The position numbers and the translations under genes were made by a program. A stretch of DNA of 64,000 bases from Otis tarda (lineage: Eukaryota; Chordata; Aves; Otidiformes; Otididae), in the NCBI GenBank assembly GCA_026413225.1, contig CM048553.1, forward strand, positions 46,974,001 through 47,038,000, given 5' to 3'. The notes under the pieces are model-generated. The model searched no databases. It worked only from the letters and a program-made list of their open reading frames with translations, and was not told the DNA's origin. Of this stretch, positions 60,796-64,000 are shown one piece after another (position 1 is the first letter of the stretch; every line of letters begins with the position of its first letter).

Positions 60796-63700
60796 CTAAC
60801 GGACAGAAAAAACAACTGTTGTGTTCCTCATGGTTGGAATAGGAGCAACAACGCATGATCGCTCCAGTAAACACACCAGAATATAGAAACATTATATCTC
60901 ATATATTAAGTTTCCTTCTTACTCTTCTTTGTATGTTACAAATAAACAGAAAGGAGGAGGCTGTGCGGAAATAATAAATGGAGAACTTTGCAAAGATTGC
61001 CAATGCATAGAGTTAGCAGACAAACTCAGTCACAGAAAATGATGTCTGAGGCAAAAGGAGGAAGATAGAGTCTGAGTAGACTTGGGGAAGGAGGAAAGGA
61101 ACACCTTCCAGGATGTGCTCAGAGCCTGGCAGAAGTGATCTGAAAGCAACATCGATGTTCATGGAAGGTAGGCAGGGAGTTTACGGTTTGATGACATCTA
61201 TCCAAGCCTTTCTTCCTCCTCTGGACTTCAAAGAAAATATCTAATGAATAATGGGGCTAGAAAGGTGAGCAGTAAAGAGCATTTTCTATTGTCCTATCAT
61301 CTAAATCATGCCTTACAAATCCTTTTATTCTTGATTATGTCCACTGCATTATTGTGGGATGGTATAAGCACTGCCAATGTCAACCTTGGTTACAAAAATC
61401 ATTCGTTTTCTCAGATGAGCCATTTCCTTTTGGCACGGGCAGCAGTTGAGCCAGACTGGTTTCCCCAGGGCCCAGAGAAACTGTTATCTTTGAACTACTT
61501 TTTCAAGTTGTTAATTTGGTCTGATCCTATGATTGTAATAGCCAAGTTGTTTGGCTTTTGTTGGGTTGTTTTGTTTTTTTTTTTCCACCATTACCATCTT
61601 TAGTTCTATAATACCATTAGCCTGGGATGTACTTTGGAACCACCAGTTTAGTGGTCCAGCAGCTCACCATAGTCTTTTGCATACTAAGTATCTTCTTCCT
61701 TTAGTAAGACCTCTGCTTTAATCTATATGGTGAACATAAGATTGAGATAGGACACATTCTATCTCAGACTGACAAATACAAAAAAAATCTTCACTGCCGT
61801 GTCACCTACTTGGACAACAATTTCTTGCTTTCACCAAGAAAAAACATTATCAAAAGCAGTGGGCCTTCAGTGGTGACAACCTCTCTGATGACTGTGAGAG
61901 TAAGGACATATCAGCTGAATTTCTTGGATTTTATGTAGTCAGACCTAGAAATTGGGTGTATTTTTAGTTGAGAGTCAGTATAAAAATGTTTTAAATTATC
62001 TTACCCCCTGATGATACAATATAGCGTCCAGAGGTTCTTTCAGGCCAGAAGGGTTTTGAAACAATTCATCGAAGTGCATTTGTAATAAGGAAAACAATAA
62101 CAACTACTGGCGGATGAATGGGGGCTTAGGGACATTGTTATACATGGGGAACCAGATCCTAGTCAGGGGCATAAAATGTAGGGAAATGTCTGCAGAGGAT
62201 ATCTGTAACACTTATTTTTATGATGCATTCCTAAATACTCTACATGTGTGATTTCATACAGATGCTATAAGCTGCAATTACTTTTGGCTTTGCAGAACTA
62301 AGGCCTCTCTGGGTTTTTTTGTGGGGTTTTTTTTTTGTGTTATTCATTATTCAAAAAGTTGACCTTGCCATGCATCTGCAGAATGAAGTTCAGATACCTC
62401 TAGATCCTCTCTTCAAAACTGTAAAAACCATTCTGAGTACAATAACCAGTCTTCCTACCAGTCTTCCTACTGTTTTTTTTTCTACCTGTGAGTACAGCAC
62501 CTTTAGAGCAAGAGGTTGTGAAATAGGCCATGTATGTCTATCATAACTGAATTAGATGTCCATCTCCTGCAGCTTAGTTATCTCTAGCAAGTGCTTGTTT
62601 CTTGGCTTGGTTTCTCCAATCCACCGCTTTTCTTCTTTAGAAACAACCTTGGATTTTGTCCTCTTTTCACAGATCTTTTTTTTCCCAAACTAGTTTCTTA
62701 CATTTCCAACTCTTCTCATTTATTTCTCCCTGGCTGTAACACCATACCAATAGATTCGTGCAGTAAACATCTCAACAATAGAATAACTTGAGAGAATGTA
62801 AATCAGCACAGAGCAGCTCAAAATCTGTTATGATCCCAATTTATGAAGCCCAGGGTTCTATAGATTTGGACCTTGATCACAGTCATCTCACAAAGAAATT
62901 TGCAGCTGGTTGTGTATACCGATACCTGCTCTATAACAATCTTTATAAGTAACTAAATCTTTTGTTGAATTTCAGGAAAATTCAGTGTTACCTCTTAAGC
63001 ATTTTTCTTACTTATTTCTCCTGCCTCCTCCCTGCCATTTCCTAGATAAAAACTGGAAATGCCTTGCCAATAAATCCTCATTTGAAATGAATGTGCAAGG
63101 CACAAAGAAGACTCTATGTGTGTGCATGCGTGTGTGTGTATGACAAAGCTTTTGGAAAATGGTATTAAAGCAGCTAATACAGTTGGGACAATCAATTAAA
63201 CTTCACATCTTTGTGCCTGGAAATTTGTGCATTTTTCCTAACTGTATCATTTGATCTAATAAAAGGATATGCCTGTCCTACACATCTTGCTTTATTAGAA
63301 CTATAACAATACTTTTTTTTTATGCATTGTAGTTTCCTCAACTCATGACTTGATAGCAAAGCAAACTCATACGCAGTAATTAATCTGGCACTGCAATCCT
63401 GTCAGCACAGGGGAAATTTGAATGACATGAAGGAGTGGATGTGGAAGACTGAATTTGGAAACATCCAAATGATTCACTGAAAACTAAATGAAGATTTAAG
63501 AATACACCTGTTCATCAACCCTGAGACAGCAGTGAATAAATGTGTTTCAGTAACGATCCAAAGAAACAACAAAACACAGCCTTCTGTTATTAGGACTGAG
63601 AGCAATAAAAGCAGAACAAAAAAATGCTTGCTGCCTGTATTGGTTTAACAAGTGAGTTATCCAAATAAAGATGGAGAATGTAGAGTGAACCAATACTTCT

Positions 63701-64000
63701 TTTTTTGCCTGATGGGGCAAAAACTACATGCTTGACTTATGCTGAGCTCTATCTGTTTATAACCATGCTCCTGCAGACTTAGTGGAAATTCTTCTGTAAT
63801 CAGATGTTCACTGCAGCATCTGGCCTTCAATCAGCACCATGCCTTTCTATTCTGCAGTAGAGCAACGTGTGCACTCAAGTACTTGCCATGTGAATAAATG
63901 TGTCAGAATTGTGACCTTTATTTTTGGCAAAGTGGATAAAAATTAGGGATTGGAGCTATAGCAAATAGCTTTTATCTGAAACGGTTTTTGCAGTCGGAGG
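60796..64000. other. Unique AT-rich DNA to the window end
   Basis: No gene, RNA or interspersed repeat recognised. A 12-bp tandem duplication (ccagtcttccta, twice) lies at about 62446-62469 and a TG-rich run at 63117-63140. The 119-codon plus-strand frame at 61244-61603 is hydrophobic with a T-run-derived end and no motif. Confidence 0.55.
63117..63140. repeat. TG/CA-type dinucleotide run with interruptions
   Basis: TG units interrupted by CATGCG. It is a minor microsatellite. Confidence 0.75.

Noticed and set aside
63643-63660. 'tgtattggttt' at 63.6 kb (also at 44.4 and 52.3 kb), like the start of the 51386 LTR
   Set aside because: Similarity ends after about 11-12 bases and no matching LTR end or target duplication follows.

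Overview
This is 64 kb of AT-rich vertebrate nuclear DNA, almost certainly from a bird. The evidence is a set of CR1 LINE 3' ends, recognised by the 'atcatagaatcatagaatgg' type terminus and the C-terminal reverse-transcriptase ORF motif [10 protein letters not shown], together with LTRs of an avian endogenous-retrovirus family (TGT..GGTTTTGTT...ACGACA). The species cannot be named from what is visible. There are no operons, rRNAs, tRNAs, CRISPR arrays or convincing complete genes. The window reads as a gene desert or the inside of very large introns.

Layout. CR1 fragments lie at 1675-2148 (+), 9521-9710 (+), 13628-13892 (-), 19110-19350 (-), 31226-31636 (-), 32056-32148 (-), 33295-33326 (+ stub), 40133-40200 (-, very diverged) and 57021-57380 (-). 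Two subfamilies are apparent: one at 1675 and 57021, and another at 9521, 13628, 19110, 31226 and 32056. A 1152-bp solo LTR (minus orientation, 5-bp target duplication CAGTA) occupies 14563-15714 and is the only strongly GC-rich block. A 189-bp relative of the same LTR family (plus orientation, target duplication GTATG) sits at 51386-51574 and lacks the whole middle of the element. No internal retroviral genes accompany either LTR. Simple repeats include a CTCTC/CGAAC pentanucleotide array at 16001-16056.

Between the repeats I found isolated stretches that look like single exons (acceptor, open frame, donor): 6567-6602, 11387-11467, 17088-17198, 19399-19481 and 29855-29999 on plus; 8261-8334, 22324-22387, 30732-30773, 60707-60795 and about 60399-60602 on minus. 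None could be assigned to a known protein, they do not agree on one strand, and some are expected by chance in 64 kb. They are listed as low-confidence candidates. The most gene-like unexplained block is 60290-60800, which is GC-richer than its surroundings and open in several frames.

No previously undescribed biological system could be demonstrated. The best leads are the internally deleted LTR with intact target duplication, the modular tandem repeat inside the large LTR, and the 60.3-60.8 kb block.
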